In this document: positions 1 to 7,525 of the stretch, piece by piece | Numbering within the stretch: the first letter of the stretch is position 1 | Layout: the number at the start of each line of letters is the position of its first letter | DNA from: OLB9 sp043748345 | Lineage (GTDB): Bacteria; Bacteroidota; Bacteroidia; Chitinophagales; Saprospiraceae | Direction of reading: 5' to 3' | Length of the DNA: 64,000 nucleotides | Assembly (NCBI GenBank): GCA_043748345.1 | Contig: JAYTNJ010000086.1 | Coordinates: 1 to 64,000, forward strand | Position numbers and translations under genes: made by a program | The notes under the pieces: generated by a model | The model's input: only the letters and a program-made list of their open reading frames with translations | What the model was told of the DNA's origin: nothing | The model's database searches: none

Positions 1-181
1 CAAGGTCTGCATCAGGGTTATACCCTTTTACATTATCGTAACTATCGGTCATGATGTTGTATACCTCAGTCGAGCAGCCACCTGCCCCGCAGCAGGAAGA
101 CATGTTGTTTGTCTTTTCCTGCAATGCAATTTCTGAATATTTTTGCATTACTATGTCTTTAATTTCTTGATTAGATCTCAT
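1..181 (-). CDS. arsM: Arsenite methyltransferase, N-terminal part (runs off the window)
   Basis: Reading leftwards from an ATG at 181, the frame stays open to the window edge (60 codons). The N-terminus has the opening helix typical of Bacteroidota ArsM (NQEIKDIVMQKYSEIAL), then the cysteine cluster SSCCGAGGCSTEVY (C30, C31, C36) and GYNPDADL, which leads into the SAM-binding domain of this family. ArsM transfers methyl groups from S-adenosylmethionine to trivalent arsenic in the cytoplasm. The methyltransferase core itself lies outside the window. It follows an ArsR-type repressor on the same strand with a 46-bp gap, so the two are probably one arsenic-responsive operon. Confidence 0.85.
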   Translation of the reverse strand, partial: MRSNQEIKDIVMQKYSEIALQEKTNNMSSCCGAGGCSTEVYNIMTDSYDNVKGYNPDADL

Positions 182-227
182 CACTTTTATTTTTATCTTT
201 ATTTAAAAAATTTGGTAAATCTATATG

Positions 228-545
228 TCAGCAACATTTTTTATTTTCAAACATGCCAAGAATATATTTTGAAAGCTGTTGTATGGTTTCTGAATTGATA
301 CAATAACATATAGATGTTCCCTCAATATTGCCTTTGATAAGTCCTGCAGATTTCAATTCCTTAAGATGTTGTGATACTGTGGGTTGGGACAAGGGCAGCT
401 CATTGACTATATCACCACAAATACATGTATCTGTGTTAGCGAGATATTCCATGATGGCTATTCTTGCAGGGTGTCCCAAAGCTTTGGCAATACATGCTAT
501 TTGATTTTGATCCGCTGAAAAGTGCTCTGTTTTTGTTACTCCCAT
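228..545 (-). CDS. arsR: ArsR/SmtB-family metalloregulator
   Basis: A small winged-helix repressor. The ALGHPARIAIMEYL helix, the recognition helix LSQPTVSQHLKELKSAGLI and the wing GTSICYCI are all present. The metal-sensing motif of arsenic ArsR (ELCVCDL in the family) appears as DTCICGD, giving a C-x-C pair; further cysteines lie in CYC and in the terminal KKCC. The frame also has an ATG at 569, but the ATG at 545 is preferred: the protein then begins MGVTKTEHF as relatives do, and an 18-bp dyad at 562-579 falls upstream of the start rather than inside the gene. Probable role: arsenic-relieved repression of itself and arsM. Confidence 0.88.
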   Translation of the reverse strand: MGVTKTEHFSADQNQIACIAKALGHPARIAIMEYLANTDTCICGDIVNELPLSQPTVSQHLKELKSAGLIKGNIEGTSICYCINSETIQQLSKYILGMFENKKCC

Positions 546-561
546 TTTTAATTTATAATTA

Positions 562-579
562 TATTGCAATATTACGATA
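562..579 (-). promoter_or_regulatory. Candidate ArsR operator (imperfect dyad)
   Basis: TATTGCAAT / ATTACGATA is an 18-bp inverted repeat with 7 of 9 positions matching between half-sites (TATyGyAAT). It sits 17 bp upstream of the preferred arsR start, where autorepressing ArsR proteins usually bind. Binding is inferred. Confidence 0.5.
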
Positions 580-808
580 TATATAGATACTTGTCAATAG
601 TAAGAAGGAATTATTTTTATAATATCACAAAATTAGTCTCTTTAAAATTCCTTTCTTTTTGATTTTAAAATCAAATTATAGGTTAAATCGTCAGTGCAAC
701 TTTAGCATATTTGACCAAATTTTGCCTTAAATTAAAATTAATAAATTGATTACCAATATATTAATTTATATTATCACAATATATAATATCAAAATAAAAT
801 GTTAAATA
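570..808. other. A+T-rich divergent intergenic region
   Basis: This stretch separates arsR (leftward) from acpP (rightward). It is very A+T-rich with no ORF of note, RNA gene or strong hairpin. It must hold the arsR promoter; the acpP promoter candidate lies just beyond it. Confidence 0.5.
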
Positions 809-840
809 TTTGTATATGACCGCATTAATGCATTATTTTG
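809..840 (+). promoter_or_regulatory. Candidate Bacteroidota promoter for acpP
   Basis: TTTG at 809-812 is followed, after 20 bp, by TTATTTTG at 833-840. The spacing fits the Bacteroidota -33/-7 pattern (TTTG-N19-21-TAnnTTTG), with one mismatch in the -7 box. The ATG of acpP is 30 bp downstream. Confidence 0.5.
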
Positions 841-869
841 CGTCTTAAAATAGAAAAACATTATTTAAA

Positions 870-1106
870 ATGTCACAAATCGCAGAAAAAGTAAAAAAAA
901 TTATCATTGACAAATTGGGCGTTGATGAGTCGGAAGTAACTAACGAAGCAAGCTTCACAAATGATCTTGGAGCAGATTCATTGGACACGGTAGAGCTCAT
1001 TATGGAGTTTGAAAAAGAATTTGATGTGTCCATACCTGATGATCAGGCAGAAAAAATCCAAACAGTAGGGCAGGCAATAGATTTTCTGGAGGCCAGCAAA
1101 GCATAA
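870..1106 (+). CDS. acpP: Acyl carrier protein
   Basis: A 78-residue acidic protein, the usual size for ACP. The phosphopantetheine attachment motif GADSLDTVEL is present with Ser37 as the modified residue, followed by the conserved FEKEFDVSIPDDQAEKIQTVGQAIDF helix. It carries growing acyl chains as thioesters in type II fatty-acid synthesis. It lies directly upstream of fabF, the common arrangement, but a strong hairpin terminator separates the two, so ACP can be made in excess of FabF. Confidence 0.98.
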   Translation: MSQIAEKVKKIIIDKLGVDESEVTNEASFTNDLGADSLDTVELIMEFEKEFDVSIPDDQAEKIQTVGQAIDFLEASKA

Positions 1107-1131
1107 GGATTAATTCAAAAAAACAGAGAAG

Positions 1132-1167
1132 TCCACAAAAGCACACGTTTTTGTGGATTTTTTTTTT
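1132..1167 (+). terminator. Rho-independent terminator after acpP
   Basis: A 9-bp perfect stem (TCCACAAAA at 1132-1140 with TTTTGTGGA at 1149-1157), an 8-nt loop, then ten T residues at 1158-1167. It stands between acpP and fabF and probably lets only part of the transcription through. Confidence 0.85.
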
Positions 1168-1231
1168 GTGCCAAAAGGTTATTTAATTAGTAAAAAATAC
1201 AGATTTTTGCCTTTAATATTCAAATCCAATT

Positions 1232-2479
1232 ATGAGACGAGTTGTAATCACAGGAATTGGCGCCTTGACACCCATAGGAAATACGTTTAGTGAATATGCC
1301 GAGAGCCTTAAAAGCGGAATAAGCGGGGCGGGGCCGATCACAAAATTTGATGCTTCATTATTTAAAGTAAGATTTGCCTGTGAGCTTAAAAATTTTGATG
1401 TCGAAAAATTTATACATAGGAAAGATGCCAGAAGGTTAGATCCTTTTGCACAATATGCATTAATTGTTGCTGATGAGGCTATCATCTCTTCGGGTCTTGA
1501 GATTGAAAAAATTGATCGCGACAGAGTTGGTGTTATATGGGGTACAGGTATTGGCGGTTTTGAAACCATAGAGCATGACATCACTGAAGCTGCACATTGG
1601 AAAGGAGAACCAAGATACAGCCCTTTCCTTATTCCAAAACTTATTGGCGACATCGCTCCGGGTCATATTTCGATCAAATACGGATTCAGAGGTATCAACT
1701 ATGGTACTGTTTCTGCCTGTGCTTCATCTACACATTCCATCATAGCTTCATTTGATTACATAAGAATAGGTCGTGCGGATATTATGGTGACAGGCGGTTC
1801 AGAAGCAGCAATCACGAGAGCCAGTGTCGGGGGTTTTTCGGCTATGAAGGCTATGTCGGAACGCAATGATAGCCCTGAAACTGCCAGTCGTCCCTTTGAC
1901 AAGGATAGAGATGGATTTGTTTTGGGTGAAGGTGCAGGTGCTTTGATACTTGAGGAACTTGAACACGCTAAAAAAAGAGGCGCTGTTATTTATGCTGAGG
2001 TTATAGGTGCCGGAATGACAGCAGATGCTTATCATATGACTGCACCACATCCTGATGGACTCGGAGCTCGAAATGTAATGACCCTTGCGATAAAAGATGC
2101 AGGTTTATCACCTGAAGATGTTGATTATGTCAATGTTCACGGCACTTCTACGCCATTAGGTGATATTTCAGAGACTAAAGCAATACAGGCTGTTTTTGGG
2201 AATTCAGCTTATGATTTGAATATCAGCAGTACAAAGTCAATGACTGGTCATTTATTGGGTGGCGCAGGAGCTGTAGAAGCTATAGCGTGTGTAGTAGCCA
2301 TCAACGAAGGATTTATACCTCCTACCATTAATCATTTTACAGATGACCCTGATTTTGACAGTAAGCTTAATTTTACTTTCAATACAGCTCAGGAAAGGAA
2401 GATTGATGTTGCTCTTAGCAATACATTCGGATTCGGCGGACACAATGCATCTTTAATTGTCAAAAGATTTAAAGATTAG
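1232..2479 (+). CDS. fabF: 3-oxoacyl-ACP synthase II
   Basis: A full-length (415 aa) condensing enzyme. The Cys-His-His triad is complete: nucleophile C163 in TVSACASSTHSI, H303 in NVHGTSTPLGD and H340 in SMTGHLLGGAG. The C-terminal NTFGFGGHNASL motif is intact. It extends acyl-ACP by decarboxylative condensation with malonyl-ACP in the cytoplasm. It starts at ATG 1232, 65 bp after the acpP terminator. Its stop codon shares the final G with the GTG start of rnc, so the two genes are translationally coupled. Confidence 0.97.
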   Translation: MRRVVITGIGALTPIGNTFSEYAESLKSGISGAGPITKFDASLFKVRFACELKNFDVEKFIHRKDARRLDPFAQYALIVADEAIISSGLEIEKIDRDRVGVIWGTGIGGFETIEHDITEAAHWKGEPRYSPFLIPKLIGDIAPGHISIKYGFRGINYGTVSACASSTHSIIASFDYIRIGRADIMVTGGSEAAITRASVGGFSAMKAMSERNDSPETASRPFDKDRDGFVLGEGAGALILEELEHAKKRGAVIYAEVIGAGMTADAYHMTAPHPDGLGARNVMTLAIKDAGLSPEDVDYVNVHGTSTPLGDISETKAIQAVFGNSAYDLNISSTKSMTGHLLGGAGAVEAIACVVAINEGFIPPTINHFTDDPDFDSKLNFTFNTAQERKIDVALSNTFGFGGHNASLIVKRFKD

Positions 2480-3210
2480 TGTTGGACATAGTACGCAGGT
2501 TTTACAATTTATATTTCTCCGAAGATAAAGATTTGACTTTACGGCTCAAACCTATACTTGGATTCACTCCGGCCAGACTTAGTTTATTTAAGACAGCTTT
2601 TTATCATAAGTCCATGACTAATGAGACCCCCGGAAAACCAACAAATGAGAGATTGGAATATTTGGGTGACGCTATCCTTTCAACCATAGTTGCTGAATAC
2701 CTATTTAAAAAATACCCGAATAAAGATGAAGGATTTCTTACTAAAATGAGATCCAAAATTGTCAAACGTCAGACCCTCAATGAAATAGCTGATAATATGG
2801 GCCTGGATGTCATCCTTTCTGAATACAGCATGGGTAAAATGAGTAGCGCAATGCTAGGCAACGCTCTGGAAGCTTTAGTGGGAGCTATTTATATAGAATT
2901 CGGATATGAAAAGACTAAAAACTATGTCATTAGAAATATTCTGATGAAATATCTGGATATCATTGATCTTGAAACCAAAGATGACAATCATAAATCCCAG
3001 CTACTGGAATGGTGTCAGAAAAATGGTAAAGAAATAAATTTTGCTACCCTTGCAAAATTTAAACTTGACAAACGGGATTGCTTTAAAGTGGCAGTAATTA
3101 TTGATGGTCTTGAGATCTCTACAGCGGAAGATTTTAATAAAAAATCAGCAGAACAAACAGCAGCCAATAAAGCTATTGAAAAGTTAAAGATTCCAATATC
3201 TCTCACATAA
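2479..3210 (+). CDS. rnc: Ribonuclease III
   Basis: A 243-aa double-strand-specific endoribonuclease that processes rRNA precursors and structured RNAs. The signature NERLEYLGDAIL gives catalytic E60 and D64, and GNALEALVGAIY gives E131. A double-stranded RNA-binding domain fills about residues 170-240 (SQLLEWCQKNGK onward, ending in the AAxKAIEKL helix). There is no ATG: the frame opens with GTG at 2479, overlapping the fabF stop by one base, with TTG next at 2482, and either could be used. An acpP-fabF-rnc order is common in bacteria. Confidence 0.96.
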   Translation: MLDIVRRFYNLYFSEDKDLTLRLKPILGFTPARLSLFKTAFYHKSMTNETPGKPTNERLEYLGDAILSTIVAEYLFKKYPNKDEGFLTKMRSKIVKRQTLNEIADNMGLDVILSEYSMGKMSSAMLGNALEALVGAIYIEFGYEKTKNYVIRNILMKYLDIIDLETKDDNHKSQLLEWCQKNGKEINFATLAKFKLDKRDCFKVAVIIDGLEISTAEDFNKKSAEQTAANKAIEKLKIPISLT

Positions 3211-3216
3211 ATCAAA

Positions 3217-4422
3217 ATGGACTCACTAACTCAGATTGTACTCGGATCTGCTGTAGCACAAGCAACTTTGGGTAAAAAGATAGGCAACAGAGCTATGGTT
3301 TGGGGAGCGATCGCAGGAACGATTCCAGATTTAGATGTAATTGCCAACTGGTTTATGACCCCCGTTGATGCCTTGGCATTTCATAGGGGACCTACCCATT
3401 CGGCTTTCAATCTCATTCTGTTTTCGTTTTTATTAGGATGGCTTGTACATAAAATGTACCAATTACCCTATCACAAGTGGTTTGGTATTATAAGTTGGAG
3501 TCTGTTGGCCGGAAGTATAGGTATAGCTATAATTGCGGTGGGAGATCTTACCGTAAAAAAAATAATTATTGGAATATCCATTATGGTACTATCAGGATAT
3601 GTCATTTACAAAAGATATACACGAGAAAAGTATGACACCCCAATGGCTGGATCGGGAGATTGGATATGGATGTTTTTACTTGTACTGCTCACCCACCCTA
3701 TTCTGGATTGTTTTACGACGTATGGCACACAAATTTTAATTCCTTTTTCAAATCAAAGAGTGGCTTTCAATAATATTGCAGTAGCAGATCCATTATATAC
3801 AGTTCCATTTCTTTTATGTCTGGTTTTTGCCATGTTTTATCATAGGTCGGATACACAACGCGCAGTTTGGAATAGAAGAGGTCTTATCATCAGCTGTCTC
3901 TATATGGGATGTACAATTTTTAATAAGACACGTGTTAACACAATATTTGAAAACTCACTCAGTCAGTCAAATATAGAGTACAAAAGATATATGACAACCC
4001 CTACCATTCTTAATAACGTGCTTTGGAGCGGAATCGCAGAGACAGATAGTGCCTATTACTATGGCATGTATTCATTTCTTGATAAGGAAAAAACCTTTAA
4101 ACTTAAAAAACTTGATAAAAATCGGGATGAATTTAAAGATGGTTTGGAAAATGATTATACATTAAAAACACTTAGGTGGTTCAGCGACGACTATTTTGTT
4201 TTGAAACAAAAAAATCATGATACTCTGGAATATTATGATTTGAGGTTTGGAACTTTCAGAACTAAAGCTTCTGATCCCGATCAATTTGTTTTTAAATTTA
4301 ATATCACCAAGAAGTCAAACGGAAGTTATTATCTTATAGATCAGGGCGAAAGACCCCGGGATGCAAATTTTTCTGAAGCCTTTAATGCGCTTTGGGATAG
4401 AATCTTGGGAAGGACACTATAA
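3217..4422 (+). CDS. YdjM-like membrane-bound metal-dependent hydrolase family protein
   Basis: A 401-aa polytopic membrane protein. Family motifs: MDSLTQIVLGSA at the start, IPDLD (D38, D40), HRGPTHS (H56, H61) and THPILDCFTTYGTQ (H160, D164), the set of histidines and aspartates conserved in the YdjM/DUF457 family annotated as membrane metal-dependent hydrolases. Four to six hydrophobic segments occupy roughly residues 60-225; the last 150 residues are soluble and resemble no domain I recognise. The start is 6 bp after rnc, so it is probably co-transcribed. The substrate is unknown. Confidence 0.85.
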   Translation: MDSLTQIVLGSAVAQATLGKKIGNRAMVWGAIAGTIPDLDVIANWFMTPVDALAFHRGPTHSAFNLILFSFLLGWLVHKMYQLPYHKWFGIISWSLLAGSIGIAIIAVGDLTVKKIIIGISIMVLSGYVIYKRYTREKYDTPMAGSGDWIWMFLLVLLTHPILDCFTTYGTQILIPFSNQRVAFNNIAVADPLYTVPFLLCLVFAMFYHRSDTQRAVWNRRGLIISCLYMGCTIFNKTRVNTIFENSLSQSNIEYKRYMTTPTILNNVLWSGIAETDSAYYYGMYSFLDKEKTFKLKKLDKNRDEFKDGLENDYTLKTLRWFSDDYFVLKQKNHDTLEYYDLRFGTFRTKASDPDQFVFKFNITKKSNGSYYLIDQGERPRDANFSEAFNALWDRILGRTL

Positions 4423-4496
4423 TTTTTCATGTTCAGAAATTTTTATGTTACGAAAGCTTTCTTTACCTTTATGGGGAGTATAAAAGCAACAGTAAC

Positions 4497-5162
4497 GTGC
4501 ACCCCTTTTTGAGTAAATTAAGCCTTGGAGCTTTAATGATTATTTTTAATTTATTTTTTGGATTTAAATCATCCTGTAACGATTTAATACATAAAGGTGG
4601 CGCAAATATTATTTACATTTACCCAAAAGAAAATCAGGTAATTTATTATCATGATCTAATATTACGCTGGCAAAACAAAGAAAACAAAGGCTGTCAACGA
4701 CTACAATTATCAATCGTTAAAGATTTTTCTGAAATTTTTATTGATACCATACTCCAGGGATACTCCTTCCCTATAAAAGATCTCGAAAAAAACAAAGAAT
4801 TTTACTGGCGAATAACCGATGCTTCTACAGATATAATAAATCCATATAGTGCTGACTACAGTTTCTTCAAAACAACATCTCTCCATCTGCAATATCCTGA
4901 AAATAATTTTGGTTTAAATCTAATACCTACTTATGCAGGGGACCAACAACTTTTATTTATAGATAATCCCCACCTCTTGAAATATTCTTTATCCATATTG
5001 AGTATTGAAGATAAAAGCAGAATATTTGACCGCCAGACCTGTTCATCAAATCAATGTATCCCTACTTATAAGTTGCCCAAAGGGAAATATATATTAAAAA
5101 TCCATTTTACGGAAAAAGAAATTAATAGCATTAGCGAAGTTTTACTGACCCAGGATGAGTGA
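4497..5162 (+). CDS. Exported protein of unknown function, probable Ig-like fold
   Basis: I do not recognise a named family. The 221-aa product has an N-terminal hydrophobic segment (LGALMIIFNLFFGF) that looks like a signal sequence, with a cysteine soon after. It then shows beta-rich text reminiscent of a fibronectin/Ig-like domain: YPKENQVIYYHDLILRW and FYWRITDAS resemble cell-surface domains in which W-x-I/V-x-A strands follow a linker. No ATG exists in frame near the 5' end; GTG at 4497 is the best start. It overlaps the YkgJ-like gene by 8 bp and so is probably in the same transcript. Confidence 0.6.
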   Translation: MHPFLSKLSLGALMIIFNLFFGFKSSCNDLIHKGGANIIYIYPKENQVIYYHDLILRWQNKENKGCQRLQLSIVKDFSEIFIDTILQGYSFPIKDLEKNKEFYWRITDASTDIINPYSADYSFFKTTSLHLQYPENNFGLNLIPTYAGDQQLLFIDNPHLLKYSLSILSIEDKSRIFDRQTCSSNQCIPTYKLPKGKYILKIHFTEKEINSISEVLLTQDE

Positions 5163-5664
5163 TGTGAAGGCTGAATACAGTGTGGATCTAAAATCGGCTA
5201 TCAGGGACAAACTGAGTAATGAAATATACCTAAAGAAGCTTAGTGTAGTGAAAAAAGAAACAGTATTTCCCATTATTCAAATTATTCATGCAGAAGAGTT
5301 TAAAAATATAGACTGTCTTTTATGTGCCAATTGCTGTAAGACGACACATCCATTGATCACACAACAGGACGTCAACAGGATCTCAAGACATTTAAAAATA
5401 TCCGGAAAACAGTTTATACGAAACTATGTCCTGAAAGATTACAATGGAGAAATGATGTTTAGAGCGGTTCCTTGCACATTTCTTGGATCGGAAAATATCT
5501 GTAGTATTTACAATGTGAGACCCGAAGCCTGCAGACGATATCCGCACACAGATGAAATGGAATATCCTAAAAGAATTTCATTAAATCTATCCAATACATT
5601 AGTATGTCCGGCAGCTTATAAAATACTGGACAGACTTAAAAAAGCGATACCTTTGTCATTATGA
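5155..5664 (+). CDS. YkgJ-family cysteine-cluster protein
   Basis: A 169-aa protein with the zinc/iron-chelating cysteine arrangement of the YkgJ (UPF0153) family: CLLCANCC (C54, C57, C60, C61), then PCTFL (C107), ICSIYNVRPEACRRYP (C116, C126) and a late VCPA. The family is predicted to bind a metal or Fe-S cluster; its biochemical role is unsettled. The start overlaps the preceding gene by 8 bp, and its stop overlaps the ATG of the next gene (ATGA), so translation of the three is likely coupled. Confidence 0.85.
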   Translation: MSDVKAEYSVDLKSAIRDKLSNEIYLKKLSVVKKETVFPIIQIIHAEEFKNIDCLLCANCCKTTHPLITQQDVNRISRHLKISGKQFIRNYVLKDYNGEMMFRAVPCTFLGSENICSIYNVRPEACRRYPHTDEMEYPKRISLNLSNTLVCPAAYKILDRLKKAIPLSL

Positions 5665-6251
5665 TATATGAATTTAACGGATTTATTCCAGTTATTGACG
5701 AGACTTCATTTATACACCCTCAGGCGACAGTCACAGGAAATGTTATCATTGGTAAAAATGTGTATGTAGGTCCTGGTGCAGCCATCAGGGGAGATTGGGG
5801 AGAAATCATTATTAAAGATGGATGTAATATTCAGGAAAATTGTACAATACACATGTTTCCGGGGAAAACGGTGATATTGGAAGATTCAGCACATATTGGT
5901 CATGGAGCAATAATACATGGTGCACACATAGGATATAATGTGTTGATAGGTATGAATAGTGTCATCATGGACGAAGTTGAAATAGGAGATGAAAGTATAG
6001 TCGGTGCATTGACATTTATCAAAGCAGGAGCAATATTTCCATCAAGAAGTCTGATAGCAGGTAATCCAGCCAGAATCTTAAAAGAAGTTAGTAATGATAT
6101 GGTAAACTGGAAAACGGAAGGAACAAAATTATATCAGCAATTGCCCGGAAATTGTTTTGAAACATTAAAACCGTGCGAGCCTTTAAGAAATATTCCTGAA
6201 AACAGATTAAAACAGCAGGATACCTATAAGTATTTTAGAAAGAAAGATTAA
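5661..6251 (+). CDS. Gamma-carbonic-anhydrase-like hexapeptide-repeat protein
   Basis: A 196-aa left-handed beta-helix protein. Hexapeptide repeats run from about residue 18 to 150 (TVTGNVIIGKNVYVGPGAAI and later IGYNVLIGMNSVIM). The three metal-ligand histidines of gamma-class carbonic anhydrases are at H64 (CTIHMFPG), H81 and H86 (HIGHGAIIHGAHIG). The length and tail match the PaaY/CaiE branch, whose members hydrate CO2 or act as thioesterases; which applies here cannot be told. The ATG overlaps the previous stop by 4 bp. Confidence 0.85.
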   Translation: MIYEFNGFIPVIDETSFIHPQATVTGNVIIGKNVYVGPGAAIRGDWGEIIIKDGCNIQENCTIHMFPGKTVILEDSAHIGHGAIIHGAHIGYNVLIGMNSVIMDEVEIGDESIVGALTFIKAGAIFPSRSLIAGNPARILKEVSNDMVNWKTEGTKLYQQLPGNCFETLKPCEPLRNIPENRLKQQDTYKYFRKKD

Positions 6252-6487
6252 TTATAAGTCTTGCAAAACTTACATTTATTTTTTATTTAATTACAGAAAT
6301 CTAGCAATTTAATATTTGATGGTTCTGAAGGAGTATCCAAAGTTTGAAGATTTTATGCAATTTTTTAAAACATTACGCCTAAAAAAGTATTTGGATAGCA
6401 TATTTACAAAATAAGTAAATCAAAACAAATTCATAGAAATTAGTATCAATATGATAGGTTTAGCAAAATCTTTCTAAAAAAAATAGA

Positions 6488-7087
6488 ATGAAAATATTAA
6501 TTGTATCATTGATTTTTCTTAGCTTCCTTTTTATTTGTTTTCAGATATACGTTAAAATGTCTACCTCAAATGCAGAAGAACAAAAATATTCTGTAACTAA
6601 AAAATTTGATAACTTTGAGATCAGATTTTATCCTGAAGCTGTAATGGCAAGTGTAACAATGAATGCAAAATCTTACAGTGAGGTTTCAGGATCTGGGTTT
6701 CGAAAACTTGCAGGTTACATTTTTGGTGGTAATAAAGATTCTCAACAAATCTCAATGACTTCACCTGTCCATATGGATATCAAACAAGTTACATCTATAA
6801 TGTCGTTTGTTATGCCTTCGAAATACGATGAAAACACATTGCCGATACCCAATGACCCTAACATTATTATACACAAGAGTACCCCGGAATTTGTTGCAGC
6901 CTTAAGATTCGGGGGCTTTGCTTCCGACAAAGAAATTAGGAATTATACTGCAAAACTTAAAAAATTACTTTTCGAAAATAATATAAAGGTTATTGGTAAT
7001 TTTAAGTTTTTTGGATATGATCCGCCTTATCAGGTTATAGATAGGCGTAATGAAATCATAGTAGCCATCGAATGGGAAAAGGTATAA
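6488..7087 (+). CDS. SOUL-family haem-binding-like protein
   Basis: A 199-aa protein with an N-terminal hydrophobic segment (about residues 3-22, signal anchor or signal peptide). Motifs of the SOUL/HBP family follow: YSVTKKFDNFEIRFYP, GFRKLAGYIFGGN, ISMTSPVHM, MSFVMPSKY, LRFGGFASD and FKFFGYDPPYQVI. Eukaryotic relatives bind haem or porphyrins; bacterial members are mostly uncharacterised. It stands alone, preceded by about 235 bp with no gene and followed at once by a displaced TonB-receptor tail. Confidence 0.87.
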   Translation: MKILIVSLIFLSFLFICFQIYVKMSTSNAEEQKYSVTKKFDNFEIRFYPEAVMASVTMNAKSYSEVSGSGFRKLAGYIFGGNKDSQQISMTSPVHMDIKQVTSIMSFVMPSKYDENTLPIPNDPNIIIHKSTPEFVAALRFGGFASDKEIRNYTAKLKKLLFENNIKVIGNFKFFGYDPPYQVIDRRNEIIVAIEWEKV

Positions 7088-7107
7088 TGAATTTTCAATC
7101 CTAGCTA

Positions 7108-7220
7108 TCAAAACAAATATGTCACCTTTCCCTTCACAAAAAAAGGAGCACCTGGTGTGAAATGAATCTCTTCTACTGGTGCAATTTCATTTTTTAATCT
7201 GGATTCTGGTGCAAATTGAT
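7108..7220 (-). pseudogene. Displaced 3' tail of a TonB-dependent receptor gene
   Basis: The minus strand encodes only the last residues of a receptor (QFAPESRLKNE then VTYLF and stop). Positions 7108-7198 are identical base for base, over 91 bp, to 12875-12965, the 3' end of the intact receptor gene. Identity then falls away over the next 20 bp and the frame meets a stop. There is no start and no barrel, so this is a fragment. It forms a direct repeat with the intact gene end and the kinase islet lies between the two copies. Confidence 0.9.
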
Positions 7221-7525
7221 GTGATTAAAAATGAGTTTAAAAGACCATTCGATAAGTTTTAATTTAGATTTGTATTTGTGAAATATCCAAAGAAATGTTT
7301 AGAAATATAAACGATAGTGGCAACTCTTGATAGTGCAAACAATGAACACAGAGACTATTAGATAAGAACAAATAACCAATAAAGAAACAATTTTGACGCA
7401 AATTTAATATTAGTTTGTTTTAATTTTACCCACTTTTTTTGCCTTCTGAATCTAACGAAAAAATCCTGTAAATGCGGTTATCACATAATTTTATAATTTG
7501 ATAAATTAGAACTAAATAATCCGGT
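7221..7525. other. Gene-free stretch downstream of the kinase gene
   Basis: About 300 A+T-rich bases between the receptor-tail fragment and the kinase stop codon. I see no ORF, RNA gene or convincing terminator hairpin. Confidence 0.4.
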
